From positions 1-61,766 of the forward strand of contig CAYMKW010000004.1 of assembly GCA_964391365.1 (NCBI GenBank): a stretch of 61,766 bases of DNA, in the 5' to 3' direction. Below the pieces are notes generated by a model. That model saw nothing but the letters and a program-made list of their open reading frames with translations. It made no database searches and was not told the DNA's origin. The DNA is from SXMI01 sp964391365 (GTDB taxonomy: Bacteria > Actinomycetota > Acidimicrobiia > Acidimicrobiales > Microtrichaceae). The translations under genes were made by a program, and so were the position numbers. Of this stretch, positions 33,926 through 45,799 are shown piece after piece (the stretch's first letter is position 1; each line of letters begins with the position of its first letter).

Positions 33926-35210
33926 GGAGACCTCCTCCGGGTCGCCCACGGCGACCACCGAATCCCCCGATCGTGCTCGGCACCGTGGCCGGACCGCGGC
34001 GGGGTGGCTGCTCCTGATCGTGGCCACCCTGCTCGTTCCGGTCTCGGTGCTCGGGGTCTGGTCCAGGAACCTGCTCCTCGACACCGATCGGTACGTCGAG
34101 ACCGTCACCCCCTTGGCCGACGATCCTGCCGTGCAGGATGCCGTGGTGGCCCGGGTGACGTCATCCCTGTACGCCGAAGTGGACGTGCAGGCCAAGGTCG
34201 CCCAGGCGCTCCCGTCCGAGGGGGCCTTCCTGGCGGCCCCGATCAGCCTGGGGATCGAGAACCTCATCGAGCGGGTCGTCCGTGAGCTGGTGACCAGCGA
34301 TCAGTTCGAGTCGCTGTGGATCGACGCCAACCGTGTGGCCCACGAGACGCTGGTCACGGTGCTGACCGACCCGGGCGATCGCAAGGGTTCCGTCTCGGTC
34401 GACCTCTCGGGCGTCGCCGCTGAGGTCCAGTCCAAGCTGTCCGGACTGGGTGTGAACCTGTTCTCCGGCGAGCGCAGCGCGCCCCAACTCGAGTTGTTCG
34501 AGTCCGAGGAACTGGCGAAGGCCCAGACGGCGGTGAGCCTGTTCGACAGCCTGGCCACCGTGCTCCCCTGGGTGACCATCGCCCTGCTGGTGGCCGCCGC
34601 CTTCGTCTTCACCAACCGGCGTCGGGGCGTGATGGCGGCGTTCGGCGGTCTGCTCGTCGGTTCGCTGCTGTTCATCGTCGTGGTCGCGCTCGGCCGCTGG
34701 TACCTGTTGCAGGCGATCCCGGCCGGTTCCTCGATCTCGGCCACCGAGGCGGTGTTCGACCTGCTCACCCGGTTCGTCCGGGGCGCCGTTCGTGCGCTCG
34801 CCGCCCTGGGTGCCGTGGGGATCCTGGCGGCCCTGCTCGCCGGTCCGAGCCGACCCGCCGTTGCGCTCCGCCGACTCGTCGGTGCCGGCGTGTCCCGAAC
34901 CGGCGATGCTGCGGCCGGTCACGGTGCCCGACTCGGCGCGCTCGGCGGGTTCCTCCGCTCGTACGTGGTGGGGATCCGGGTGGCGGTCGTCGCCGTCGCC
35001 GTCCTCTTCCTGCTCGTCGTCGAACAGCCGAGCGCCGGCGCCGTCCTCTGGACGGCTGCCATCGCGTTGGTGGCGCTCGTCGTGCTCGAGGTCCTGTACC
35101 GGACGGCGGTCGCCGAGCAGGACCTGGCCGGGGACTCTGCCGACGGGACCTCCGACGATCCTGCGAACCGGGTGTCCGACGACAGCGCGGAGTCCTCGAC
35201 CCCGGCGTAG
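33915..35210 (+). CDS. Conserved actinobacterial integral membrane protein
   Basis: Membrane protein of about 431 residues with a short Ser/Thr-rich cytoplasmic tail, a first helix (TAAGWLLLIVATLLVPVSVLGVW), a large loop of about 190 residues outside (YVETVTPLADDPAVQDAV and on), then about five more helices and an acidic C-terminal tail. Proteins with this wording (RDxLLDTDRYVETVxPLA) are common in actinobacteria and have no assigned function. The start is uncertain: GTG 33915 overlaps the end of the cold-shock frame by 11 bases and gives a sensible N terminus; the frame is open further upstream. It is followed after 9 bases by an amidohydrolase gene. Confidence 0.75.
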   Translation: MSSEETSSGSPTATTESPDRARHRGRTAAGWLLLIVATLLVPVSVLGVWSRNLLLDTDRYVETVTPLADDPAVQDAVVARVTSSLYAEVDVQAKVAQALPSEGAFLAAPISLGIENLIERVVRELVTSDQFESLWIDANRVAHETLVTVLTDPGDRKGSVSVDLSGVAAEVQSKLSGLGVNLFSGERSAPQLELFESEELAKAQTAVSLFDSLATVLPWVTIALLVAAAFVFTNRRRGVMAAFGGLLVGSLLFIVVVALGRWYLLQAIPAGSSISATEAVFDLLTRFVRGAVRALAALGAVGILAALLAGPSRPAVALRRLVGAGVSRTGDAAAGHGARLGALGGFLRSYVVGIRVAVVAVAVLFLLVVEQPSAGAVLWTAAIALVALVVLEVLYRTAVAEQDLAGDSADGTSDDPANRVSDDSAESSTPA

Positions 35211-35213
35211 CCT
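35208..35213 (+). promoter_or_regulatory. -10 element (TAGCCT) sharing the stop codon of the previous gene
   Basis: TAGCCT, 6 bases, then GTG at 35220. Its TAG is at the same time the stop codon of the membrane protein gene (35208-35210). This suggests a separate leaderless transcript for the amidohydrolase. Confidence 0.55.
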
Positions 35214-35219
35214 GCCGGC

Positions 35220-36374
35220 GTGATCGACGCCGACCAGCACTACTACGAGGCCACCGACGCATTCACCCGGCACCTCGACCCCGCCTGGGCCGACCGGTGC
35301 GTTCGTTGGTGCGAGATCGACGGACGTCGGTACCACGTGGTCGGAGGACGCGTGTCCCGGGCGGTCACGAACCCGACCTTCGACCCGATCGCCCTGCCGG
35401 GGTCCATGTACGACTACTTCCGTGGCAACGCCGACGGCCGCGACCCGCTCAGCTTCCTGACCGAGCGCGAACCGATCCGCCCCGCCTACCGGCAGCGGGC
35501 CGCACGACGGGCGTCGCTCGACGAACAGGGAGTGCAGGCCTGCTGGCTGTTCCCGACGCTCGGCATGGTCTACGAGGAGCTCCTGGCGCACGACCCCGAG
35601 GCTGTCTGCGTGACGTTCCGGGCGTTCAACCGGTGGCTCGACGAGGAGTGGGGGATCGACGGCCGTGACGGGATCGTCGCGGCGCCCTACCTGACGTTGG
35701 CCGACCCCGAGTGGGCGGTGGAGGAGCTGACCTGGGCGCTCGACCGCGGCGCCCGTCTGGTGGTCATGCGACCCGCTGCGGCCCGGACCGTCCACGGCCC
35801 CGTGTCGCCGTTCGACGACCGGTTCGCCGGATTCTGGTCGTTGCTCGAGGAGAGCGGCGTCCCGCTGGTGCTCCACGCCGGCGACGGCGGCGTGTCGTTC
35901 AACGGGTACGCCCCCGAGGGGTTCGCCGCCTCGTTCTCCGGTGGTTGGCGACCGTCGATCGCCTTCTTCGCCATCGAGGCCGCCATCCGTGACTACCTCC
36001 TGACGATGGTCCTGGAGAACCACCTGGTCCGGTTCCCCGGTCTGCGGATCGCGTCGGTGGAGAACGGGGCCCAGTTCCTCGGGGACCTGTTCCGCAAGGT
36101 CCGCTCCATCGCGAAGAAGGTGCCGGGATCGTTCCCGGACGATCCGGTCGAGATCTTCCGCAACCAGGTCTGGATCAACCCGTTCTGGGAGGACGACGTG
36201 GAGGAGGTCGTCGCCCACGTGGGTGCCGACCGGGTCCTGTTCGGCAGCGACTGGCCCCACATCGAGGGGCTGCCGCGGCCCGCCGATGCGCTCGACGACC
36301 TGGCCGTGCTGTCCGACGCCGACCGCCGACTCGTCACCCACGACAACGCGGCGTCGCTCGTGCCGCTCGGCTGA
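35220..36374 (+). CDS. Amidohydrolase family protein (Amidohydro_2 type)
   Basis: TIM-barrel metal-dependent hydrolase or decarboxylase of 384 residues. It begins IDADQHYYE (the family's DxHxH-like first strand, here with DQH), has LVLHAGDGG in the middle, RIASVENGAQFLGDLF, and VLFGSDWPHIEGL at the end, the usual metal-binding Asp region of the ACMSD-like (Amidohydro_2) group. Many actinobacterial members work on aromatic or lactone substrates; the substrate here is unknown. It heads a run of three genes with an N-acyl-D-amino-acid deacylase-like enzyme and an LLM oxidoreductase. Confidence 0.85.
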   Translation: MIDADQHYYEATDAFTRHLDPAWADRCVRWCEIDGRRYHVVGGRVSRAVTNPTFDPIALPGSMYDYFRGNADGRDPLSFLTEREPIRPAYRQRAARRASLDEQGVQACWLFPTLGMVYEELLAHDPEAVCVTFRAFNRWLDEEWGIDGRDGIVAAPYLTLADPEWAVEELTWALDRGARLVVMRPAAARTVHGPVSPFDDRFAGFWSLLEESGVPLVLHAGDGGVSFNGYAPEGFAASFSGGWRPSIAFFAIEAAIRDYLLTMVLENHLVRFPGLRIASVENGAQFLGDLFRKVRSIAKKVPGSFPDDPVEIFRNQVWINPFWEDDVEEVVAHVGADRVLFGSDWPHIEGLPRPADALDDLAVLSDADRRLVTHDNAASLVPLG

Positions 36375-36408
36375 GGCCGTTCCCCGGTCGACCGGAGGCG
36401 ATCGTCAC

Positions 36409-36414
36409 TACGCT
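36409..36414 (+). promoter_or_regulatory. -10 element (TACGCT) of leaderless amidohydrolase gene
   Basis: TACGCT, 6 bases (GTCGCC), then ATG at 36421. No ribosome-binding site is present. Confidence 0.6.
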
Positions 36415-36420
36415 GTCGCC

Positions 36421-38145
36421 ATGCACGACGTGGTGGTTCGCAACGGTCTGGTGGTCGACGGGACGGGGGCGCCGGCGGCGCACGGCGACGTGGCGATCGA
36501 CGGGGAGACGATCGTCGAGGTGACGGCCCCCGGTCGCGCCGGTCGTGCTCGCCACGAGATCGACGCCGACGGCCGGCTCGTCACCCCCGGATGGGTCGAC
36601 GTCCACACCCACTACGACGGGCAGGCCACCTGGGATCCGGAGCTCTCGCCGTCGGGCTGGCACGGCGTCACCACCGTGGTCATGGGCAACTGCGGTGTCG
36701 GGTTCGCCCCGGCCGCCCCCGAGCGTCGGGACTGGCTGATCCAGCTCATGGAAGGGGTGGAGGACATCCCCGGGACGGCACTCGCCGAGGGCATGAGCTG
36801 GAACTGGGAGACGTTCCCCGAGTACCTCGACGAGCTCGACCGCATGCCTCGGGTGATGGACGTCGCCGCCCTGGTCCCGCACGGTGCCGTGCGGGCCTAC
36901 GTGATGGGGGAGCGGGGCGCCTCCAACGAGGAGGCGACCGCCGCGGACGTGGCGGCCATGGCCGAGATCGTCGCCGAGGCGATCCGGGCCGGGGCGGCGG
37001 GGTTCTCGACCACCCGCACCGTGCTGCACCGGGCCAAGGACGGCCAGCTCGCCGCCGGAACGACGGCCTCACCCGATGAACTCCTGGGCATCGGTGACGC
37101 CATGGGCGCCGCCGGCGGTGGCGTGTTCGAGCTGGCCAGCGACATGGTGGTCCCGGCCGACGAGTTCGCCTGGATGGCCGAGCTGTCCCGCCGGAGCGGC
37201 CGCACGGTGACGTTCAACTGCCTGCAGTCCGACGTCTGGCCCGAGCAGTGGCGTGAGCTGCTCCAGCTCGCCGACGAGGCGAATGCCACGGGCGCGCACG
37301 TCGTCCCCCAGGTCGCGGGCCGGCCGGCGTGCCTGCTGTTCGGTCTCGAGTCGTCGGTGCACCCGTTCATCGCCAACCCCACCTACCGGCGGCTCGCCGA
37401 CCTGCCGCTCGCCGAGCGGGTGGCGCGCATGCGCACGCCCGAGGTGCGGGCGGCGATCCTGGCCGAGCAGATCGACGTCGGCGACTTCGGGAACCACCTC
37501 CTGCGGAGCTTCCACAAGCTGTTCCCGCTCGGCGACCCACCGGACTACGAGCCGGCCCCGTCCTCGAGCGTCGCGGCGATCGCCGACCGGGAGGGGCGGC
37601 CAGCTGCCGAGGTCGCCTACGACCTGTTGCTGCAGCGCGACGGACACGAGCTCCTCTACTTCCCATTGCTCGGCTACAGCCACGGCGACTTCGGTGCCCT
37701 GCAGTCCATGCTCGAACACCCCGGCACGGTGCTCGGGTTGGGCGACGGGGGTGCGCACTGCGGCCTGCTGTGTGATGCCAGCCTGCCCAGCTACATGCTG
37801 ACGCACTGGGTGCGCGATCGCGATCGGGGTGAGCGGCTCGGTCTGGAACGCGTCGTGGCCATGCAGACCAGCGAGACCGCAGCGCTCTACGGCTACGGCG
37901 ATCGGGGAGTGCTCGCACCGGGGTTCCGTGCCGACGTGAACGTGGTCGACCTCGACGGCCTGCGCCTGGCGCCGCCGGAGATGGTCCACGATCTGCCTGC
38001 GGGTGGACGTCGTCTGATCCAGCGGGCGAACGGGTACGGCGCCACGCTCTGCGCCGGCGTGCCGGTCCGACTCGACGACGAGGCCACGGGTGAGCGACCG
38101 GGGCATCTGCTCCGGGGCACCCGACCGGTGCCCACGGGTCGCTGA
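36421..38145 (+). CDS. N-acyl-D-amino-acid deacylase-like amidohydrolase
   Basis: Metal-dependent amidohydrolase of 574 residues of the D-aminoacylase/dihydroorotase-like superfamily. The first metal site is VDVHTHYDGQATWDPELSPSGWHGVTTVVMGNCGVGFAP in outline (HTHYDGQ and GNCGVGF are the family hallmarks). FSTTRTVLHRAKDG and LGLGDGGAHCGLLCD near the end hold further ligands. Actinobacterial relatives are annotated as D-aminoacylase or as enzymes on cyclic imides; the true substrate is open. The ATG is set by the TACGCT box. The LLM gene starts 6 bases after its stop. Confidence 0.87.
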   Translation: MHDVVVRNGLVVDGTGAPAAHGDVAIDGETIVEVTAPGRAGRARHEIDADGRLVTPGWVDVHTHYDGQATWDPELSPSGWHGVTTVVMGNCGVGFAPAAPERRDWLIQLMEGVEDIPGTALAEGMSWNWETFPEYLDELDRMPRVMDVAALVPHGAVRAYVMGERGASNEEATAADVAAMAEIVAEAIRAGAAGFSTTRTVLHRAKDGQLAAGTTASPDELLGIGDAMGAAGGGVFELASDMVVPADEFAWMAELSRRSGRTVTFNCLQSDVWPEQWRELLQLADEANATGAHVVPQVAGRPACLLFGLESSVHPFIANPTYRRLADLPLAERVARMRTPEVRAAILAEQIDVGDFGNHLLRSFHKLFPLGDPPDYEPAPSSSVAAIADREGRPAAEVAYDLLLQRDGHELLYFPLLGYSHGDFGALQSMLEHPGTVLGLGDGGAHCGLLCDASLPSYMLTHWVRDRDRGERLGLERVVAMQTSETAALYGYGDRGVLAPGFRADVNVVDLDGLRLAPPEMVHDLPAGGRRLIQRANGYGATLCAGVPVRLDDEATGERPGHLLRGTRPVPTGR

Positions 38146-38151
38146 CGCAGC

Positions 38152-39153
38152 GTGCGCGTCCTCGCCCCCGTCTACGGCCTGACGTCCGCGGCCGACGAGT
38201 CCCGTCGGATGGCCGCGGCCGGCGTCGACGGCGTCTTCACCTTCGAGGGGCCGCACGACGTGTTCGTCCCCCTCGCTCTGGCGGCGGCCGCCGCCGACGT
38301 GTCGGTCATGACGAACGTGGCCATCGCCTTCCCGCGCAACGCGGTCCATCTGGCGCACTCGGCCTGGGACCTGCACGAGCTGTCGGGCGGCCGGTTCACC
38401 CTGGGTCTGGGTGCGCAGGTGCGGACCCACGTGGAGCGGCGGTTCGGGGTCGACTTCGACCGGCCCGTCGAGCGGATGCGTGACACGGTCCTGGCCGTCC
38501 GGGCGGTGTTCGGCACCTGGCAGACCGGCGAGCGGCTCGACCATCGGGGACCGTTCCGGACCCACACGCTCATGACCCCCATGTTCTCCCCGCAGCCCAA
38601 CGCCGCCGGTCCGCCACGCCTGGCCGTCGGCGGCCTGGGACGGCGGATGTGCGCGCTCGCCGCCGAGGTGGCCGACGAACTCGCCGTGATGCCGGTGACG
38701 AGCGAGCGGTTCTTCACGGAGAGCACGCTGCCGGCGGTCGCCGAGGGCCTGTCCCGGCGGGACCCCGGACTCGGCGCGTTCCGGGTGCTGCCCGAACTGA
38801 TCGTCGCCTGTGGCCGCGACGACTCGGAACAGGCGGTCGCCGACGCCGGCTGTCGGGCGCTGCTCGGGTTCTACGCCTCGACCCCTGCCTACCGTCCCGT
38901 GCTGGATCACGAGGGGTTCGGCGACATCCAGCCGGTGGCGCAGGGCCTGACCCGGGAGGGCCGCTGGGACGAGCTCGCAGCGCTGATCCCCGACGAACTC
39001 CTCGACCTCGTCGCCGTGCGCGGCACCCCGACCGAGGTGGCCGCCACGATCGAGCGGCGCTACGGGCCGCACGCGGAGCGGGTGTGCGTCTACACGCCGT
39101 ATGCCACGGAGGACGACCTGCTCGCTGATCTGGTCGCGGCGATCAGCAACTGA
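38152..39153 (+). CDS. LLM-class F420-dependent oxidoreductase (TIGR03617-like)
   Basis: Luciferase-like oxidoreductase of 333 residues. DGVFTFEGPHDVFVPLALAAA and FPRNAVHLAHSAWDLHELS, then GGRFTLGLGAQVRTHVERRFG, match the F420-dependent group typified by MSMEG_2256 in mycobacteria. GPPRLAVGGLGRRM lies in the cofactor-phosphate region. Its start is 6 bases after the deacylase stop, so the three genes 35220-39153 are probably co-transcribed and may share a pathway acting on an amide or lactam substrate, by inference. Confidence 0.88.
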   Translation: MRVLAPVYGLTSAADESRRMAAAGVDGVFTFEGPHDVFVPLALAAAAADVSVMTNVAIAFPRNAVHLAHSAWDLHELSGGRFTLGLGAQVRTHVERRFGVDFDRPVERMRDTVLAVRAVFGTWQTGERLDHRGPFRTHTLMTPMFSPQPNAAGPPRLAVGGLGRRMCALAAEVADELAVMPVTSERFFTESTLPAVAEGLSRRDPGLGAFRVLPELIVACGRDDSEQAVADAGCRALLGFYASTPAYRPVLDHEGFGDIQPVAQGLTREGRWDELAALIPDELLDLVAVRGTPTEVAATIERRYGPHAERVCVYTPYATEDDLLADLVAAISN

Positions 39154-39240
39154 TCGCCGCCCGCAGCAGGGCAGCGAGGCGCACCGACCGGCGCGAGTGT
39201 TCACCGAAGCGTTCGACGCACGTCACCGCAGCACCAACCC

Positions 39241-39290
39241 GCCGAAAGTTCGGCCGCGGAGACTCCCCCTGCCGCAGTGGCTGCTGTGGC
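39241..39290 (+). promoter_or_regulatory. Two small hairpins in the leader of the nucleotidase lipoprotein gene
   Basis: GCCGA-AAGT-TCGGC at 39241-39254 and GCCGCAG-TGGCTG-CTGTGGC at 39271-39290 (one G-U pair) lie between the LLM stop and the AGGGAG ribosome site. The first may end the upstream transcript. The second ends 8 bases before that site and could affect translation. Confidence 0.35.
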
Positions 39291-39309
39291 CTGAATCAGG
39301 GAGATGTCG

Positions 39310-42881
<3,572 letters not shown>

Positions 42882-42919
42882 CGGACCAAGCTCCCCCCAC
42901 GTGTCGGCCCGTGGCGACT

Positions 42920-42940
42920 CCGCACCCTCGAACGGTGCGG
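42920..42940 (+). terminator. Hairpin after the nucleotidase gene
   Basis: CCGCACC, loop CTCGAAC, GGTGCGG, 39 bases after the stop codon at 42881. Seven-bp perfect stem, no T-tract. Possible terminator before menB. Confidence 0.4.
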
Positions 42941-42997
42941 ACGCTGCGGGCCGGTGCGCGTGTGGTCCCGTGACCCGGACTGCGCCGGGCGGGACCG

Positions 42998-43003
42998 TAT
43001 GCT
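42998..43003 (+). promoter_or_regulatory. -10 element (TATGCT) of leaderless menB
   Basis: TATGCT, 7 bases, then GTG at 43011. The ATG inside this hexamer (42999) is in frame but is more likely part of the promoter. Confidence 0.6.
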
Positions 43004-43010
43004 CGCCGCC

Positions 43011-43970
43011 GTGAACGACGACGCAGCCCGGGCCGCCGACCGGGACCCAGGGGTCTCGGCGATCTTCGACCCGTCGGCGTGGACCACGGTGGGTGGGTTC
43101 GACGACCTGCGCGACATCACGTACCACCGGGCGGTGGACGTCGGCGTCGTTCGGGTGGCGTTCGACCGTCCCGAGGTGCGCAACGCCTTCCGGCCGTCGA
43201 CGGTCGACGAGTTGTACCGGGTGCTCGACCACGCCCGGCAGTCCTCCGATGTCGGCTGCGTCCTGCTCACCGGCAACGGCCCGTCACCACGTGACGGCGG
43301 CTGGGCGTTCTGCTCCGGCGGTGACCAACGCATCCGGGGGCGCGACGGCTACCGCTACACCGTCGAGGACGGGGACGAGCCGGGACTGACCGCTGAGCAC
43401 ATCGACCCGGCTCGGAGCGGCCGACTCCACATCCTCGAGGTCCAGCGGCTCATCCGCACCATGCCCAAGGTCGTCATCTGCGTCGTGCCCGGCTGGGCGG
43501 CGGGTGGGGGCCACAGCCTCCACGTCGTGGCGGACCTGACGCTCGCCAGCCGCCAGCACGCCCGCTTCAAGCAGACCGATGCCGACGTGGCCAGTTTCGA
43601 CGGCGGGTTCGGCTCGGCCTACCTGGCCCGTCAGGTCGGCCAGAAGTTCGCCCGGGAGATCTTCTTCCTCGGCGACGAGTACTCCGCCGAGGACGCCCAC
43701 CGGATGGGGATGGTCAACGCCGTGGTGGACCACGAGGATCTGGAACGGGTCGCGCTCGAGTGGGGCCGGAAGGTCATGGGCAAGTCGCCGACGGCCCAGC
43801 GGATGCTGAAGTTCAGCTTCAACCTGATCGACGACGGTCTCGTCGGCCAGCAGGTGTTCGCCGGTGAGGCGACACGACTCGCCTACATGACCGACGAGGC
43901 CGCCGAGGGTCGGGACTCGTTCCTCGAGAAGCGGCCACCCGACTGGTCGCCGTACCCGTGGCACTACTGA
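43011..43970 (+). CDS. menB: 1,4-dihydroxy-2-naphthoyl-CoA synthase
   Basis: Crotonase-fold enzyme of menaquinone synthesis that closes the second ring of o-succinylbenzoyl-CoA. The 319-residue protein has FDRPEVRNAFRPSTVDEL, the pocket WAFCSGGDQRIRGRDGYRY, GWAAGGGHSLHVVADLTLAS, and DVASFDGGFGSAYLARQVG with the catalytic region. The C terminus FLEKRPPDWSPYPWHY is diagnostic for MenB. No other men gene lies nearby, so the pathway is split in this genome. The start follows the TATGCT box. It is followed after 4 bases by a beta-helix lipoprotein gene. Confidence 0.95.
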   Translation: MNDDAARAADRDPGVSAIFDPSAWTTVGGFDDLRDITYHRAVDVGVVRVAFDRPEVRNAFRPSTVDELYRVLDHARQSSDVGCVLLTGNGPSPRDGGWAFCSGGDQRIRGRDGYRYTVEDGDEPGLTAEHIDPARSGRLHILEVQRLIRTMPKVVICVVPGWAAGGGHSLHVVADLTLASRQHARFKQTDADVASFDGGFGSAYLARQVGQKFAREIFFLGDEYSAEDAHRMGMVNAVVDHEDLERVALEWGRKVMGKSPTAQRMLKFSFNLIDDGLVGQQVFAGEATRLAYMTDEAAEGRDSFLEKRPPDWSPYPWHY

Positions 43971-43974
43971 CCCC

Positions 43975-45336
43975 GTGGCACGACTGACACGCCGGCTCGC
44001 CGCTGCGGCGTTCCTCACCGCGCTCGTCGCCGTCGTCGTCGCCTGCTCGTCGAACGACGGGACGGCCGCGCCGCGGACACTGCGGGTTCCGTCGGAGTTC
44101 ACTCGCATCCAGGACGCCGTCGACGCCGCCCGGCCCGGCGACCTGGTCCTCGTCGATCCCGGCGTCTACCGGGAGGCGGTCCTGGTCGTCACCCGGGAGC
44201 TGACGATCCGCGGGACGGACCGCAACGCCGTCGTGCTCGACGGGCGCGGCGGTCTCGGCGTCGGTGTCCGCACCGTGGACACCGCCGGCGTGGCCGTGGA
44301 GAACCTGACGGTGCGGAACTACGCCGACTCGGGGTTGTCGTGGGTGGACGCCGCCGGGTTCCGGGCCTCGCACGTGACCGTCTACGACAACGGTCGACGG
44401 GGGATCGACGTGTTCGACTCCGTCGACGGTCTGATCGAACAGGTCTGGACCTCGGGGAGCGCAGAGGCCGGTGTGCACGTGTCGCAGTGCGACCCGTGTC
44501 GGATCGTCGTCGACAAAGCCACTGCGGTGGACAACGGGACCGGAGTGCTGGTCGTCAACGCCGGCCGCGACCTGCAGGTGGTGCGGTCGACGATCCGATC
44601 CAACCGGGCCGGCGTGGTGCTCCACAGCACCAGCTACACCCTGTGCGCACCCCAGCAGGGTGCTGCGGTCGCCGGGAACGTCATCGGCCCGAACGACCGC
44701 CGGGACCTGCCGGTCGGCGAGGTCGGGATCGTCGCCGACAACGCCGGGATCGCCGTCGTGGGTGGCCGGGACGACCTGCTGCGGGCCAATCGGGTCGTGG
44801 ATCAGCCGGGGTTCGGGATCGTCGTGGCGTCCTTCCCCGAACTCGACGCCGCCGCACCGCTCCCGGACCCGGCCGAGGTGTCGGAGCCCTGCCGAACCAG
44901 GTCGTTCATCCCCAGCTCGGGACGGATCGTCGTCACCGTGTGGCCGGCGAGCGGCAACCGGATCGAGGACAACGTCGTGACCGGGTCCGGTCGGGCCGAC
45001 CTGGTGCTCGCCGCACCCGGCGGCGACGTCACCGGGCTCGGGAACTGTGCGTCCGGCAACGTCGTGGCGACGACCCGCCCGGTGGACCTGCAACAGCTCG
45101 CTCCCTGCGGTGCTCCCGCAGCGACGTCGGGGTGGGAGCGGTCCGCTGAGGTCGTGCCCGACCTCGACACCGACGAGCGCAGCGAGCTGCTCGAGGTCGA
45201 CGACGAGGTGGAGGCCCGGCGCGGGCAGACCCCACCGCCTCAGGCACAGTTGCCGAATGCGGCGAACGCTCCCGCCGTCCCGGCCACGATCGCACCCGAC
45301 CCGGTCGACGTGGCGGCGCTCCCCGTCCCGGGCTGA
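43975..45336 (+). CDS. Right-handed beta-helix lipoprotein
   Basis: Secreted protein of 453 residues with a signal peptide and lipidated Cys24 (VVVAC). The body has the repeating short-strand pattern of a right-handed parallel beta-helix (NosD/pectate-lyase-like): RIQDAVDAARPGDLVLVDPG, VYREAVLVVTRELTIRG, VENLTVRNYADSGLSW, GVLVVNAGRDLQVVRS and RIEDNVVTGSGRADLVLA. Such proteins bind or cleave polysaccharides or act as surface scaffolds; no catalytic set is clear. The C-terminal 60 residues are Pro/Ala-rich and low complexity. GTG 43975 lies 4 bases after menB, so it may be read through from that promoter. Confidence 0.82.
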   Translation: MARLTRRLAAAAFLTALVAVVVACSSNDGTAAPRTLRVPSEFTRIQDAVDAARPGDLVLVDPGVYREAVLVVTRELTIRGTDRNAVVLDGRGGLGVGVRTVDTAGVAVENLTVRNYADSGLSWVDAAGFRASHVTVYDNGRRGIDVFDSVDGLIEQVWTSGSAEAGVHVSQCDPCRIVVDKATAVDNGTGVLVVNAGRDLQVVRSTIRSNRAGVVLHSTSYTLCAPQQGAAVAGNVIGPNDRRDLPVGEVGIVADNAGIAVVGGRDDLLRANRVVDQPGFGIVVASFPELDAAAPLPDPAEVSEPCRTRSFIPSSGRIVVTVWPASGNRIEDNVVTGSGRADLVLAAPGGDVTGLGNCASGNVVATTRPVDLQQLAPCGAPAATSGWERSAEVVPDLDTDERSELLEVDDEVEARRGQTPPPQAQLPNAANAPAVPATIAPDPVDVAALPVPG

Positions 45337-45351
45337 GGCCGGTTCCGGACC

Positions 45352-45699
45352 TCAGGCGGCGGTTGCGAGATCGACGCCGTCGGTCGCAGGACCGCCTCGT
45401 TGGGCCCGACCCAGACGGCGCAGCACGGGGAACCCCCAGAGGAACGTCGACAGCCCCCACCGTGCCGGGTGCGCCAGACCGGAGCGCCGGGCCCGTGCGC
45501 TGGCGAGGAGCCCCTCGACGGCGTGGATGCCGAGGGTGCCGAGGACCACCTGACGGATCGTCTGGCGTGGGACCGAACCCCCGGTGGCGTCACGGAAGCG
45601 GTCCCAGGCCTGATCGTTGGTGGACAGCACCGTGAGGGTGCCCATCCCGATCAGGACGAAGGCTCGCCAGAGGAGGTTGGGGGTCGGTCGCACGTCCAT
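45352..45699 (-). CDS. Small membrane protein, TMEM254/DUF4499-like
   Basis: Protein of 115 residues with about three hydrophobic segments (LLWRAFVLIGMGTLTVLS; VVLGTLGIHAVEGLLASARA; WGLSTFLWGFPVLRRLG). The order helix - HAVEGLLA - arginine - WxxxTFxxGFPxL recalls the TMEM254-type family DUF4499, a match by eye. ATG 45699 is chosen because a TACCCT box lies 8 bases upstream; the frame is open 13 codons further. Convergent with the beta-helix gene, 15 bases apart. Function unknown. Confidence 0.65.
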   Translation of the reverse strand: MDVRPTPNLLWRAFVLIGMGTLTVLSTNDQAWDRFRDATGGSVPRQTIRQVVLGTLGIHAVEGLLASARARRSGLAHPARWGLSTFLWGFPVLRRLGRAQRGGPATDGVDLATAA

Positions 45700-45707
45700 G
45701 GGCCGAG

Positions 45708-45713
45708 AGGGTA
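45708..45713 (-). promoter_or_regulatory. -10 element (TACCCT) of the small membrane protein gene
   Basis: Minus-strand TACCCT, 8 bases, then ATG at 45699. Same hexamer as at 30902-30907. Confidence 0.5.
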
Positions 45714-45787
45714 GGCGGCGCCCCGGCAGTGCGGCCATGCGGCCGGCCGGTCGGGCGTCCGGCTGGGTGGGACGTGGCCGGGTCCGT

Positions 45788-45793
45788 CAGACT
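45788..45793 (+). promoter_or_regulatory. Probable -10 element (CAGACT) of a Gfo/Idh/MocA gene
   Basis: CAGACT, 6 bases, then GTG at 45800; same hexamer and spacing as at 8207. Confidence 0.4.
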
Positions 45794-45799
45794 CCGGGC

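Noticed and set aside
34161..36341. A 726-codon minus-strand frame over the membrane protein and amidohydrolase genes
   Set aside because: Highly charged repetitive translation typical of antisense reading in GC-rich DNA; the plus-strand genes are well supported.
42954..43010. Upstream in-frame start for menB giving a longer N terminus
   Set aside because: The ATG at 42999 lies inside the TATGCT box and the extra residues are unlike MenB; GTG 43011 fits the leaderless pattern.
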